Below are positions 46,450 to 54,897 of a DNA stretch of 64,000 nucleotides, in pieces. The stretch is from positions 372,001-436,000 of the forward strand of contig NZ_JAATJL010000001.1 in NCBI RefSeq assembly GCF_011927905.1. Reading direction: 5' to 3'. The notes beneath the pieces are model-generated. The model saw only the letters and a list, made by a program, of their open reading frames with translations. It was not told where the DNA came from and did not search any database. A program made the position numbers and the translations under genes. The first letter of the stretch is position 1. The number at the start of each line of letters is the position of its first letter. Source of the stretch: Arthrobacter pigmenti (GTDB lineage Bacteria; Actinomycetota; Actinomycetes; Actinomycetales; Micrococcaceae).

Positions 46450-47963
46450 CAGTGCCTCCTTTCGATGGGGATGACCCAGGAATTTACCTCCGTGGGATCA
46501 GCAGTCAGGAAGACTTTAGTCGACAGCATCGCGGCATACTGGTAAGCGAGTCCAGAAGGATCCTGCTCAGCGGCCCCGATCGATTCAGCGTATGCACCAG
46601 CGAGATGGTTTCCCGGTACGTCCAGAAGATTGGAGGGGTTGGGTAACGCCACTTCAGGAACCCCGTTCAGCATCACTTCTGCGGCACCAACCGGCGATTG
46701 CCCATCACTCGTCAGCAGGCCACCAAGATCCAGTCGCGGCACGACGTCGGCTTCGTGTTGGAATCCGATCGCATCCACGTCACTCGGAAAGTGATTCGTG
46801 TCGATGGGCGAACCAAACGTCATCACATTGGTGACGTTGAACTTCTCCATGAATCCTGAGTCACCGATCAACGTAGCCGCGATCATGCCACCCTGCGAGT
46901 GGCCCGACAGCATGACCGGATCGTTCGGTGAAATGCCTGCCTGTTCCATCGCCAGGCTTACCGCGTGTGAACCGGTGGAAAGCTGCCCTGAGGCCACAAC
47001 CACGTTGCCGGTGACGTCCATTGCTGGCTCCCCGGTGCGGAACCACTCCTGTGTACCCGGGATGTCCACGATATAGGCGGGTTTCCCGTCGCTGATGACT
47101 CTCGTAATTCGAACCGCACCATCATTCGTGCGCGGTACATCCGCATCGCCGTAGGCTCTGACGGTGTTTCGGGCAATTTCCTGCAAGCTGCTTGGCACAT
47201 GAGTGGGCAGGTGTCCAAACTCTGAGGGTTTAGCTCCGTCCGCTTCAACCGGCACCGGGATAGGTTCGCCAGCCCATGCGCTTCCATCATCGAAGAGCCG
47301 TGGATTGTACGCTCCGCCGGTCAGAAGCGTTCCGGCGAAATTGACGGAGCCTCCGTAGAGAAGGAGCGAAGTGGCGACCGCTTCAGTGACCGAGGGCGGT
47401 TCGCCGTTCCGGAAACTGCGGAACATGCTGGCTGCGTGGAACGAGTGCTCGAACGAACTTTCGTAGGCGTCACCGAGGTTGTCCATCCGAAGGTCTATGT
47501 CCGCGGCGACCCAAGCCAGGCCGTCCTCAACCCATCCGGACACGTCCTGAACGCGGTCGCCCACGGTGTCCACCGCGCTGTCGAAGGCGTCACCCGTCCC
47601 GCCCCAGAGGCCTCCCGCCGCATCCCAGAGCTCGTCCCAAAATTGCGGTTGGTCTTCAGAAACGGAGCCGGGACCAGCGCTAGCCCGCCCCTGAAGCTCA
47701 TCGCTGGTGCGGTGCTGTGCGTCAGCGTTCTCCAGGGCAACCTGCGCATGCTCCCGCAATTGATCCGAGATGCGGATCAAGGCCAACCGGCGACTCCCGT
47801 TCCAGGCAGACCGGAACCCATCGGCGTCTCCACCCTCCCAGGGAATGGTGGAAATAGTGCCGGTCACCTGGGCGCCGATCAGTTCAATGTTCCCTGCGGC
47901 GGAATCCAACGCGCGGGCAAGATCCCGCACCTGGGCAGGGTCCATTCCCAGCATGGCGCTCAT
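46449..47963 (-). CDS. WXG-domain lipase/alpha-beta hydrolase, candidate type VII effector
   Basis: A 504-residue protein. Residues 1-100 form a WXG100-like helical hairpin (WEG at 42-44), followed by an amphipathic linker (WDELWDAAGGLWGGTGDAFD). Residues ~280-460 are a class-3-lipase-like hydrolase: nucleophile Ser356 in LSGHSQGGM, Asp406 in HEADVVPRLD, and His453 in PGNHLAGAY. A middle hydrophobic segment (TEAVATSLLLYGG) may be a transmembrane or domain contact. Order and operon suggest an effector exported by type VII secretion that attacks lipids. The upstream EspG-like gene overlaps by four bases. Confidence 0.8.
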   Translation of the reverse strand: MSAMLGMDPAQVRDLARALDSAAGNIELIGAQVTGTISTIPWEGGDADGFRSAWNGSRRLALIRISDQLREHAQVALENADAQHRTSDELQGRASAGPGSVSEDQPQFWDELWDAAGGLWGGTGDAFDSAVDTVGDRVQDVSGWVEDGLAWVAADIDLRMDNLGDAYESSFEHSFHAASMFRSFRNGEPPSVTEAVATSLLLYGGSVNFAGTLLTGGAYNPRLFDDGSAWAGEPIPVPVEADGAKPSEFGHLPTHVPSSLQEIARNTVRAYGDADVPRTNDGAVRITRVISDGKPAYIVDIPGTQEWFRTGEPAMDVTGNVVVASGQLSTGSHAVSLAMEQAGISPNDPVMLSGHSQGGMIAATLIGDSGFMEKFNVTNVMTFGSPIDTNHFPSDVDAIGFQHEADVVPRLDLGGLLTSDGQSPVGAAEVMLNGVPEVALPNPSNLLDVPGNHLAGAYAESIGAAEQDPSGLAYQYAAMLSTKVFLTADPTEVNSWVIPIERRH

Positions 47964-48859
47964 GCCTGCGACCCCTGAGCCGATCCAGCAAAGTCATACG
48001 CACCCACCAGGGCGAAGGACAACTCACGAGCCACATGGCCAGGTTGGACCCGGGTCAACGTGACTGCGCCCTCGTCGGCGCGGGCCCGGATCGAGTACAG
48101 CTGACCGTTCGCGAGCGACCACATGCCGGCCCAGGCAAGTACCCGTACGTCCGCCGGGGTTTCCAGGGTCGCCGTCACGGACGCAGTCTGATGAACGACG
48201 ACGTCGGTCAGTTCCGCGGGGGCGCCGAGTCCGGTCAGCGCGGCAGCCAACCCGCCGTCGTCGTCGGGTGTTTGCTGCAGGTGCGCCGCCAGCGCGGCGG
48301 AGACCTCGCTCGGGACTACGACGGGATCCTCACCGATCACGTACCCGGCGTTGGCGGCGTCGGCGCGAAGCTCCTCCAGCGGTGGAAGGACGCGCACGGC
48401 GCTTCCCCAGAACTGTGCAGCGTTGAACAGGCTGATTTCGACGCCGGATTCGCGTCCGGTGATGCGGGTCCCGCCGTTGGGCAGGGTTTCGATGGTGCGG
48501 CGGCGGTAGACGCACGCGCCACGGCTGCCCGTGATGCTCAGGTCGCTGTGGCCTGAGAGCCCGTTGTATTCGGCGGTCAGTCGAATCAGGGTGTCGGGGG
48601 AGAGGATGAGGTTGATTGCGCCGAGCCAGGCGTCAGTGATCGCGTCGCCGCGCGCGATGCCCGCCGTGCGCAGTTCGGCCCATGCGAGATTCACGGTTTC
48701 CTGGGAAAGGGCCGCTGTAGTGCTCGGGGTATTCGCCGCATTATCGTCGCCGTCGTGCGCTGCGAGCTTCTGGGACGCGGCGTCAACGGCTACTGACCAC
48801 GCAATGTCCGAGATCCGGATGATCCGAGTTGGCCCCGGCACCGAAGTGAATGTCCCCAT
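47960..48859 (-). CDS. EspG-like (ESX secretion-associated) protein
   Basis: A ~299-residue soluble protein. Segments LSQETVNLAWAELRTAGIAR, AWLGAINLILSPDTLIRLTA and a C-terminal beta-rich domain (RVLAWAGMWSLANGQLYSIR) resemble EspG-family chaperones, which hold type VII substrates before export. Similarity is weak by eye. It is the first gene of the three-gene row with the WXG-lipase and the lipoprotein, all with overlapping ends. The ATG at 48859 is chosen; TTG 48868 is possible. The motif at 48253 encodes PDDDGGL in a linker. Confidence 0.55.
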   Translation of the reverse strand: MGTFTSVPGPTRIIRISDIAWSVAVDAASQKLAAHDGDDNAANTPSTTAALSQETVNLAWAELRTAGIARGDAITDAWLGAINLILSPDTLIRLTAEYNGLSGHSDLSITGSRGACVYRRRTIETLPNGGTRITGRESGVEISLFNAAQFWGSAVRVLPPLEELRADAANAGYVIGEDPVVVPSEVSAALAAHLQQTPDDDGGLAAALTGLGAPAELTDVVVHQTASVTATLETPADVRVLAWAGMWSLANGQLYSIRARADEGAVTLTRVQPGHVARELSFALVGAYDFAGSAQGSQA

Positions 48860-48920
48860 GAGAATCAACCTAGCCCTCCGGGGATGAGGGCACGATGGGG
48901 AGGGCTGTCCATCCTGGAAG

Positions 48921-48994
48921 TGCCCCTGGCCGGAATCGAACCGACGACCTTCCCTTTAGGAGAGGGACGCTCTATCCTACTGAGCTACAGAGGC
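48921..48994 (-). tRNA. tRNA-Arg (anticodon CCT)
   Basis: The minus strand folds into a cloverleaf: acceptor GCCTCTG/CAGGGGC, D arm GCTCAGTAGGATAGAGC, anticodon stem TCCCT/AGGGA with loop CTCCTAA (anticodon CCT, reading AGG), T arm GTCGG-TTCGATT-CCGGC. The discriminator is A and CCA is not encoded. It lies alone between the EspG-like gene and a membrane protein gene. Confidence 0.93.
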
Positions 48995-49032
48995 GGGTGC
49001 TGCGCAGAACGCAACCTGAATCGCAAGCGGTA

Positions 49033-49653
49033 CTAGCTTACCGTCTTCGGACTGTTGGTCCGCACAGCGCGAGGAAGCAGCACCGCGAGGAGTCCAGCCA
49101 CACAGCACACCCCGAACAGTACCCAGCGCGACACCGTAAGTGTTGATGCAAGGGCGAGGGCACCGCCGTCGGGCGAGGAAGCCGCAAGAAGCGAATCGAT
49201 TGCGATGTTCTCCCACAGATCCACGACGACGAACAGCAGCACCGGAGTCCACAGAATCCAGCGGAGCTTCCGCCGCCCGGCGTTGAGCTGGATGAGCAGC
49301 AGCCAGGCGAGCCCGAAGATGAGCGGGAAAAGTGTTCCAGCGGTCTTGTGCACGTAGCTCAACTGCCCGAGCGCGTCCGCGCTCATGGCTGATTGGAGCC
49401 CGGTTATGTAGTTCGCGTCGTATCCGCCGAACAGCATGTCCGGCATTGTCAGTCCACCGGATAGCTGGGTCATTTGCGAGAGCGTCAGCAGATGGAAGTA
49501 CCAGAACAGGAAGAGTGCGGCCGCGATGGCAGGGATGAGAATGAGGTTGCCGTTGGCGCGGGGTGCCTCTTTCCGTTCCCCAGCGGCCGCAACAGGCAGG
49601 CCCGCTGCTGCTGGTCCGTGCTTGCGTGCGATCTGCGCCTTCGTCTTGCCCAT
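49033..49653 (-). CDS. Hypothetical membrane protein (206 aa)
   Basis: A polytopic protein with about four helices (IPAIAAALFLFWYFHLLTL; LFPLIFGLAWLLLIQL; WILWTPVLLFVVVDLWEN; VLFGVCCVAGLLAVLLP) and a basic cytoplasmic N-terminus (GKTKAQIARKHG). It is not recognisable as a known family. It is divergent from the AGCS symporter, with the strong 28-base palindrome in the shared spacer, so both may be controlled together. Confidence 0.7.
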   Translation of the reverse strand: MGKTKAQIARKHGPAAAGLPVAAAGERKEAPRANGNLILIPAIAAALFLFWYFHLLTLSQMTQLSGGLTMPDMLFGGYDANYITGLQSAMSADALGQLSYVHKTAGTLFPLIFGLAWLLLIQLNAGRRKLRWILWTPVLLFVVVDLWENIAIDSLLAASSPDGGALALASTLTVSRWVLFGVCCVAGLLAVLLPRAVRTNSPKTVS

Positions 49654-49742
49654 ACGTCCATGCTAGCCCGATATCATCCTGTAGCCGTTCAGGAAAATCT
49701 AGTACGAATTTGATCTCAATTTCATCACGATAAATGAAGAAG

Positions 49743-49770
49743 CCGCTCTGTGATTGCAATCACAGAGCGG
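49743..49770. promoter_or_regulatory. Perfect 28-base palindrome with a CRP/GlxR-like core
   Basis: The two 14-base arms are exact reverse complements. The centre is TGTGATTGCAATCACA (49749-49764), which fits the CRP-family consensus TGTGA-N6-TCACA; actinobacterial CRP/GlxR proteins bind such sites. It lies 19 bases before the ATG of the AGCS gene and 89 bases from the divergent membrane gene. It could alternatively act as an RNA hairpin. Confidence 0.7.
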
Positions 49771-49789
49771 AGCGGGTTCTCTTTAACGA

Positions 49790-51358
49790 ATGGCTATAAA
49801 CCAAGTACTACCCATGTCTACAGTCGCTGATCAGGTGGGATGGCTAGCCGCCATCGAGGACGCCATAGATGCCGTCTTTGAACCGATCGCGGAGGGATTC
49901 GCTGCAGTTGTCTTCGTTCCGATCACTATCGGCGACGTCAGCTTTCCGGTGGTGGTTGCGTGGCTGATCGCCGCCGCCGTCATCTTCACCGTCTACTTCG
50001 GCTTCATCCAATTCCGTGGCCTGAAGGTCTCCTACGAGGTGATTCGAGGGCGCTATTCATCCAAGGACGACCCGGGAGAGGTTCCGCACTTCCAGGCTCT
50101 GACGTCGGCATTGTCCGGCACGGTCGGGCTTGGCAACATTGCCGGTGTCGGCGCAGCAATGGCGCTGGGCGGACCCGGTGCAACCTTCTGGATGATCCTC
50201 GCCGGACTCCTCGGCATGTGTACCAAGTTTGCGGAGTGCACACTCGGCGTGAAGTACCGCGAGGTCCATCCGGATGGCACAGTGTCGGGCGGCCCGTTCA
50301 AGTACCTACCGATCGCCTTCTCGAAGTTCGGCAAATGGCCGGCGAAGATCCTGACCGGAATCTTCGCGGTTGCGATCCTCATCTTCGGCGTCGCGGGCGG
50401 CAACATGTTCCAGGCCAACCAGACCTTCGCCCAGGCGCAGGAAGTTACTGGCGGCACTGACGGGTTCCTCGGGAACGCAGGCGCGGCACTGATCTTCGGC
50501 GTTGTCCTGGCCGCCCTGGTTGGTGCCGTGATCCTCGGTGGCATCAAGTCCATTGGCGCAACCACCAGCAGGCTCGTCCCGGCGATGGCCGTCATCTACG
50601 TGACCGCATGCCTTTTCGTCATCTTCGTGAACATCGGTCAGGTTCCGGCGGCGTTCGGCCAGATCATCGAGGGCGCATTCAACCCCGCTGGAATTGCAGG
50701 CGGCATTGTCGGCGTCATGATCGTCGGCTTCCAGCGCGCAGCCTTCTCCAATGAGGCAGGCTTGGGTTCGGCTCCGATCGCGCACTCGGCAGTGAAGACG
50801 CGCCGGCCCGTCAGTGAAGGTTTTGTGGCACTGTTCGAACCGCTCGTCGACACCGTCCTCATCTGCACCATGACCGCTCTGACGATCATCATCGCCGGCG
50901 CGCCAAGCCTGCAGGCTGGGATCGACCAGGTGCAGGAGACCGGCGTTGCTCCCGACGGCGTGATCCTTACGTCCGATGCGTTCGCCACGGTAATCGACTG
51001 GTTCCCGATCGTTCTCGCCATCGCCGTCGCACTGTTTGCCTTCTCCACATTGATCACCTGGTCCTACTACGGACTCAAGGCGTGGGAGTACCTCTTCGGG
51101 CGCGGCAAGACTTCGGAAATCATCTACAAGGTAATCTTCCTCTTCTTCACCGTTACGGGTTGTGTACTGACCTTCGGGCAAGTCCTCAGTTTCGCTGACT
51201 CGGCGCTCTTCGTTTGTGCGTTCGTCAACCTGCTGGGTGTCTACATGCTCCTGCCGGTAATCAAGCGCGAGATGAAGGCTTACCTGGCGGACCGCAAGAG
51301 CGGGAAGCTTCTGGAACTGGGCACCGAGCCCGAGGACCGCGAAGCCACCGTCCGCTAA
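49790..51358 (+). CDS. Alanine/glycine:cation symporter (AGCS family)
   Basis: A 522-residue sodium-coupled amino-acid carrier with 11-12 helices. Signature regions include the N-terminal FIQFRGLKVSYEVIRGRY, SALSGTVGLGNIAGVGAAMA (the AGCS signature), AAFSNEAGLGSAPIAHSAV and FSTLITWSYYGLKAWEYLFG. It imports alanine or glycine. A strong ribosome site is absent for ATG 49790; ATG 49814 (MSTVADQVGW) is an alternative. The CRP-like palindrome upstream suggests cAMP or carbon control. Confidence 0.92.
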   Translation: MAINQVLPMSTVADQVGWLAAIEDAIDAVFEPIAEGFAAVVFVPITIGDVSFPVVVAWLIAAAVIFTVYFGFIQFRGLKVSYEVIRGRYSSKDDPGEVPHFQALTSALSGTVGLGNIAGVGAAMALGGPGATFWMILAGLLGMCTKFAECTLGVKYREVHPDGTVSGGPFKYLPIAFSKFGKWPAKILTGIFAVAILIFGVAGGNMFQANQTFAQAQEVTGGTDGFLGNAGAALIFGVVLAALVGAVILGGIKSIGATTSRLVPAMAVIYVTACLFVIFVNIGQVPAAFGQIIEGAFNPAGIAGGIVGVMIVGFQRAAFSNEAGLGSAPIAHSAVKTRRPVSEGFVALFEPLVDTVLICTMTALTIIIAGAPSLQAGIDQVQETGVAPDGVILTSDAFATVIDWFPIVLAIAVALFAFSTLITWSYYGLKAWEYLFGRGKTSEIIYKVIFLFFTVTGCVLTFGQVLSFADSALFVCAFVNLLGVYMLLPVIKREMKAYLADRKSGKLLELGTEPEDREATVR

Positions 51359-51376
51359 ACCTCAAGTCCCTTCGAG

Positions 51377-51408
51377 GTGCCCGCCGGATCGGCTGTTCCG
51401 GCGGGCAC
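51377..51408 (+). terminator. Hairpin after the AGCS gene
   Basis: GTGCCCGCCGG (51377-51387) pairs perfectly with CCGGCGGGCAC (51398-51408) around a ten-base loop, 18 bases after the stop. No T-run follows, so it is a probable but weak or factor-assisted terminator. Confidence 0.6.
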
Positions 51409-51439
51409 TGCCATGTTCCGGGCAAGTTGCCCTGTCCAA

Positions 51440-51493
51440 CGTTCCCAGTGAAAGGGATGATTCATTGGGAACGAACGGTTCCTTCCCAATGAA
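51440..51493 (+). promoter_or_regulatory. Three alternating half-repeats upstream of pcrA (possible alternative hairpins)
   Basis: GTTCCCAGTGAA (51440-51451), TTCATTGGGAAC (51461-51472) and TTCCCAATGAA (51483-51493) are related. The second can pair with the first (one mismatch) or the third (11 bp perfect), giving two mutually exclusive hairpins before pcrA. It may be an attenuator or a multi-site operator. The motif at 51525 lies just downstream. Confidence 0.5.
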
Positions 51494-51577
51494 CGTCCGC
51501 TTTCGGTGGGAGGAAAGGACCAGTACGACGACGGCGGACAGGTTCTGTCCGTGCCAGCACCTAGACTTAAAGGCACC

Positions 51578-54022
51578 ATGGATTTGCTTTTCGACCCGCA
51601 CCTCAGCACACCCGCAGCCGGCAGGCGCGGCGCGCCGTCGTCGTCGTCCCCTGATTCGTCGGAGCATCCCCGCCGCGGGGGTTATGTCGATGAGGCCCGC
51701 GCGAAGGAACTCCTGGCGGGACTCAACCCGCAGCAGGAGGAGGCGGTCAAGCACAGCGGATCGCCGCTGCTGATCGTGGCGGGGGCGGGTTCCGGGAAGA
51801 CCCGGGTTCTCAGCCACCGTATTGCTTACCTGATGGCTACCGGGCGCTCGCATCCGGGCCAGATTCTCGCGATTACGTTCACCAACAAGGCGGCCGCAGA
51901 GATGCGGGAGCGCATCGAGGGCCTGGTGGGCGAGGTTGCCAAGCGCATGTGGATCTCCACGTTCCACTCTTCCTGCGTGCGGATTCTTCGGCGCGAAGCA
52001 ACGTCCATTGGGCTCAATTCCAATTTCTCCATTTACGATTCGGCGGACACCCTCCGGCTCGTCACGCTGGTTGCGAAGGGTCTGGACCTCGACCCCAAGC
52101 GGTTCGCGCCGAAAGCAATCCAGCACAAGATCTCGGCGTTGAAGAACGAGCTCATTGATGAGGAGTCCTACGCATCCTCGGCCAATTACTCGGACCCGTT
52201 CGAGCAGGCAGTGGCAGAGGTGTACAAGGGGTACGCTCAGCGTCTCCGCCAGGCGAACGCCATGGACTTCGATGACCTGATCGCCCAGACGGTGTTCATG
52301 TTCCGCGCCTTCCCGGGGGTAGCCGACTACTACCGGCGCCGGTTCCGGCATGTGCTGGTCGATGAATACCAGGACACAAACCATGCCCAGTACGCGCTGG
52401 TCCGGGAGATTGTCGGCGTCCAGGGCGAAACGGTTGACGAACCCGCCGAGCTGACCGTGGTCGGCGACTCGGATCAGTCGATCTACGCTTTCCGAGGGGC
52501 GGATGTGCGCAACATCGTGGAGTTCGAGAAGGACTACGCGAACGCCCGCACCATCCTGCTCGAGCAGAATTACCGGTCCACCCAGAACATCCTGAACGCG
52601 GCCAACGCGGTGATTTCCCGCAATCCCAACCGACCCGAGAAACGGTTGTGGACCGCCGAGGGCAACGGCGAGAAGATCGTCGGCTACGTCGGCGAGAACG
52701 AACACGAGGAAGCACGTTTCATCGCAGACGAGATTGACCGGCTGCAGGATCAAGAGGATTTGCGGCCCGGCGACGTCGCAGTGTTCTACCGGACCAACGC
52801 GCAGTCGAGGTCCATCGAGGAAATCCTTATGCGTGTCGGGCTGCCCTACAAGGTGGTCGGCGGAACGCGCTTCTACGAGCGCAAGGAGATCAAGGACGCG
52901 CTGGCCTACCTTCGCGTGCTGGTGAACCAGGACGACGTCGTCAACCTGCGGCGCATTCTCAACGAACCCAAGCGTGGCATCGGCGACCGGGCAGAGTATG
53001 CAATCGCAGCGCTCGCCGAGCGTGACCGCGTCAGCTTCATGGAGGCACTGCGCCGCGCGGACGAAGCGCCGGGCATGGCCACGCGGTCTGTCAACGCTGT
53101 CGCTTCGTTCGTGAAGCTGATCGACGACCTCGCGGAGGTGGCATCCGGTTCGGGTGCCTCAGCGGCGCTCGAAGCTGTCCTGGAACAGACTGGCTACCTG
53201 GCGCAGCTGCGTACCAGCACAGACCCACAGGACGAGTCGCGCGTGGAAAACCTTGCCGAACTGGTGGCGGTTGTCCGCGAATTCGAGCTGGAGAACCCGG
53301 AGAGCGCACTCGGTGAGTTCCTGGAGCAGGTCTCACTGGTGGCGGACGCGGACCAGATTCCGGACGCTCCGGCGGGCTCGGACGAGGACGTCGAGAAGGC
53401 TGTGGCCGAAGCCCGTAGACAGGGTGTTGTCACGCTGATGACCCTGCACACGGCCAAGGGCCTGGAGTTTCCGGTGGTCTTCCTCACTGGCATGGAGCAG
53501 GGAATCTTCCCGCACCAGCGTTCGGCGACCGATCCCGCGGAGCTCGCCGAGGAACGGCGTCTGGCGTATGTCGGTCTGACCCGTGCACGGAAGCGGTTGT
53601 ACATCACGCGCTCCGAGGTGCGCAGCCTGTGGGGTCAGAGCCAATACAACCCTGCAAGCCAGTTTGTGGGAGAGGTCCCCGAGGACCTCATCGACTGGAA
53701 GCGTGAAGGAAGTACACGTCCGGCCTGGACCGGAGGCCAGAGCATCAACGGCCCCCGATTCAGCGGATCTTACTGGGGAGCCGGCGGCGCCTCGGGCAAT
53801 GATTCCGGTCGCGGCCTGCCCGGCAAGGCGGCAGGGAGGGTGCAGCCCCAGAAGGAAGTTGTCGCCGTGTCCACCGGAGACAAGGTCAATCACACCACCT
53901 TCGGCAACGGCACCGTCCTCGCAGTGGAAGGTGCCGGGGACAAGATGGTTGCAAAGGTGAAGTTCGACATCGGCGAGAAGCGCCTGCTCCTGCGTTATGC
54001 TCCGCTGACCAAAGTTGGGTAG
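51578..54022 (+). CDS. pcrA: ATP-dependent DNA helicase UvrD/PcrA
   Basis: A ~814-residue superfamily-1 3'-5' helicase for nucleotide-excision and mismatch repair and recombination control. Motifs: Q LNPQQEEAV, Walker A VAGAGSGKTRVL, Ia TFTNKAAAEM, II VDEYQDTN, III VVGDSDQSIYAFRGA, IV EQNYRSTQNIL, V TLHTAKGLEFPVVF, VI YVGLTRARKRLYI. The C-terminal PcrA domain (VNHTTFGNGTVLAVEG) is present. The first ~45 residues are a disordered Ser/Pro leader containing the motif as GAPSSSS. ATG 51578 has AAAGG upstream; a GTG frame at 51506 is less likely. Confidence 0.95.
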   Translation: MDLLFDPHLSTPAAGRRGAPSSSSPDSSEHPRRGGYVDEARAKELLAGLNPQQEEAVKHSGSPLLIVAGAGSGKTRVLSHRIAYLMATGRSHPGQILAITFTNKAAAEMRERIEGLVGEVAKRMWISTFHSSCVRILRREATSIGLNSNFSIYDSADTLRLVTLVAKGLDLDPKRFAPKAIQHKISALKNELIDEESYASSANYSDPFEQAVAEVYKGYAQRLRQANAMDFDDLIAQTVFMFRAFPGVADYYRRRFRHVLVDEYQDTNHAQYALVREIVGVQGETVDEPAELTVVGDSDQSIYAFRGADVRNIVEFEKDYANARTILLEQNYRSTQNILNAANAVISRNPNRPEKRLWTAEGNGEKIVGYVGENEHEEARFIADEIDRLQDQEDLRPGDVAVFYRTNAQSRSIEEILMRVGLPYKVVGGTRFYERKEIKDALAYLRVLVNQDDVVNLRRILNEPKRGIGDRAEYAIAALAERDRVSFMEALRRADEAPGMATRSVNAVASFVKLIDDLAEVASGSGASAALEAVLEQTGYLAQLRTSTDPQDESRVENLAELVAVVREFELENPESALGEFLEQVSLVADADQIPDAPAGSDEDVEKAVAEARRQGVVTLMTLHTAKGLEFPVVFLTGMEQGIFPHQRSATDPAELAEERRLAYVGLTRARKRLYITRSEVRSLWGQSQYNPASQFVGEVPEDLIDWKREGSTRPAWTGGQSINGPRFSGSYWGAGGASGNDSGRGLPGKAAGRVQPQKEVVAVSTGDKVNHTTFGNGTVLAVEGAGDKMVAKVKFDIGEKRLLLRYAPLTKVG

Positions 54023-54029
54023 TGCGGGC

Positions 54030-54761
54030 ATGAAACCGTTCACCGGGGGAGTCTGGGCGCGTGCCCGGCCGCGCGTCGTCGTCGTACTCATGGCTCTGGC
54101 GACGTTGCTGACGGTCAGCGCATGCGTCGAGATTCCCATCAGCAATCCCATTCCCAGCCCCGCGCCAGAGCTCAGCCCGCTCGAGGAGCTGGCAGCCATG
54201 CCGGAGGTTCCCGTCACCGAGCTTCAGCAGCTCGACGGGGACGTGGCAGCGTTCCTGACAGAAGACCGCAACACCTACTGCGCCATCACCACTGAGCAGG
54301 GCGGAATCATCAATTCGCCCGTGGATCCGCGGCTCTCCGGCGGAACCCGCAACGACACCCTGCTTGCCGTTCCAGCGGTCTACTGCGAACTTGCCCGGTA
54401 TCCCGAACCGGCCGAAGTGACCGACGATTGCCATGGCACCAACCTCGGGTTCAAGGGCGGCACTGTCCTGCTCACGGCGGATGGTGTCACCTACGGCGAT
54501 TGCCGAGTGGGAATGACGTTGATGGAGGCCCAACTAGGCCCCGGCACCGAGGGAAGTGAACACGCGCTCACCCGCCTGCCCGTCCTGGCCGATGACGCTG
54601 CCGTTGAGTTGAAGGGCTTCCGGTGCGGGCGGGCAACCGACGGACTCGCATGCGTCCACGGGGAATCGGGCCACGGGTTCGTAGTCTCGGCCGCGGGGTA
54701 CGAGATCTTCGCGCCGGAGGAAGCGCCGGAAAGCGCCTCCGAGGAGGCTGCGGAACGGTAA
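54030..54761 (+). CDS. Putative lipoprotein (243 aa)
   Basis: A signal (RVVVVLMALATLLTVSAC, lipobox VSAC) is followed by a Pro-rich stretch (IPISNPIPSPAPELSP). The mature part has six cysteines (TYCAI, YCELA, DDCHG, YGDCRV, FRCGR, ACVHG), likely three disulfides, in a beta-rich fold of unknown type. The acidic tail (EEAPESASEEAAER) is low complexity. It begins eight bases after pcrA and may be read from the same transcript. I do not recognise a family. Confidence 0.7.
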   Translation: MKPFTGGVWARARPRVVVVLMALATLLTVSACVEIPISNPIPSPAPELSPLEELAAMPEVPVTELQQLDGDVAAFLTEDRNTYCAITTEQGGIINSPVDPRLSGGTRNDTLLAVPAVYCELARYPEPAEVTDDCHGTNLGFKGGTVLLTADGVTYGDCRVGMTLMEAQLGPGTEGSEHALTRLPVLADDAAVELKGFRCGRATDGLACVHGESGHGFVVSAAGYEIFAPEEAPESASEEAAER

Positions 54762-54897
54762 CCGAAAGGGTTACTTTTCTACAACTCATAGAACTGTGTG
54801 CTTACTCACGAAACCGCTATTCTGGGGAAGGCGTTCCGAGCCAAGGGGCTAGAGTTCCCTGTGTAAACCTACTTCGACGTAGAAGGACACTAGATAA

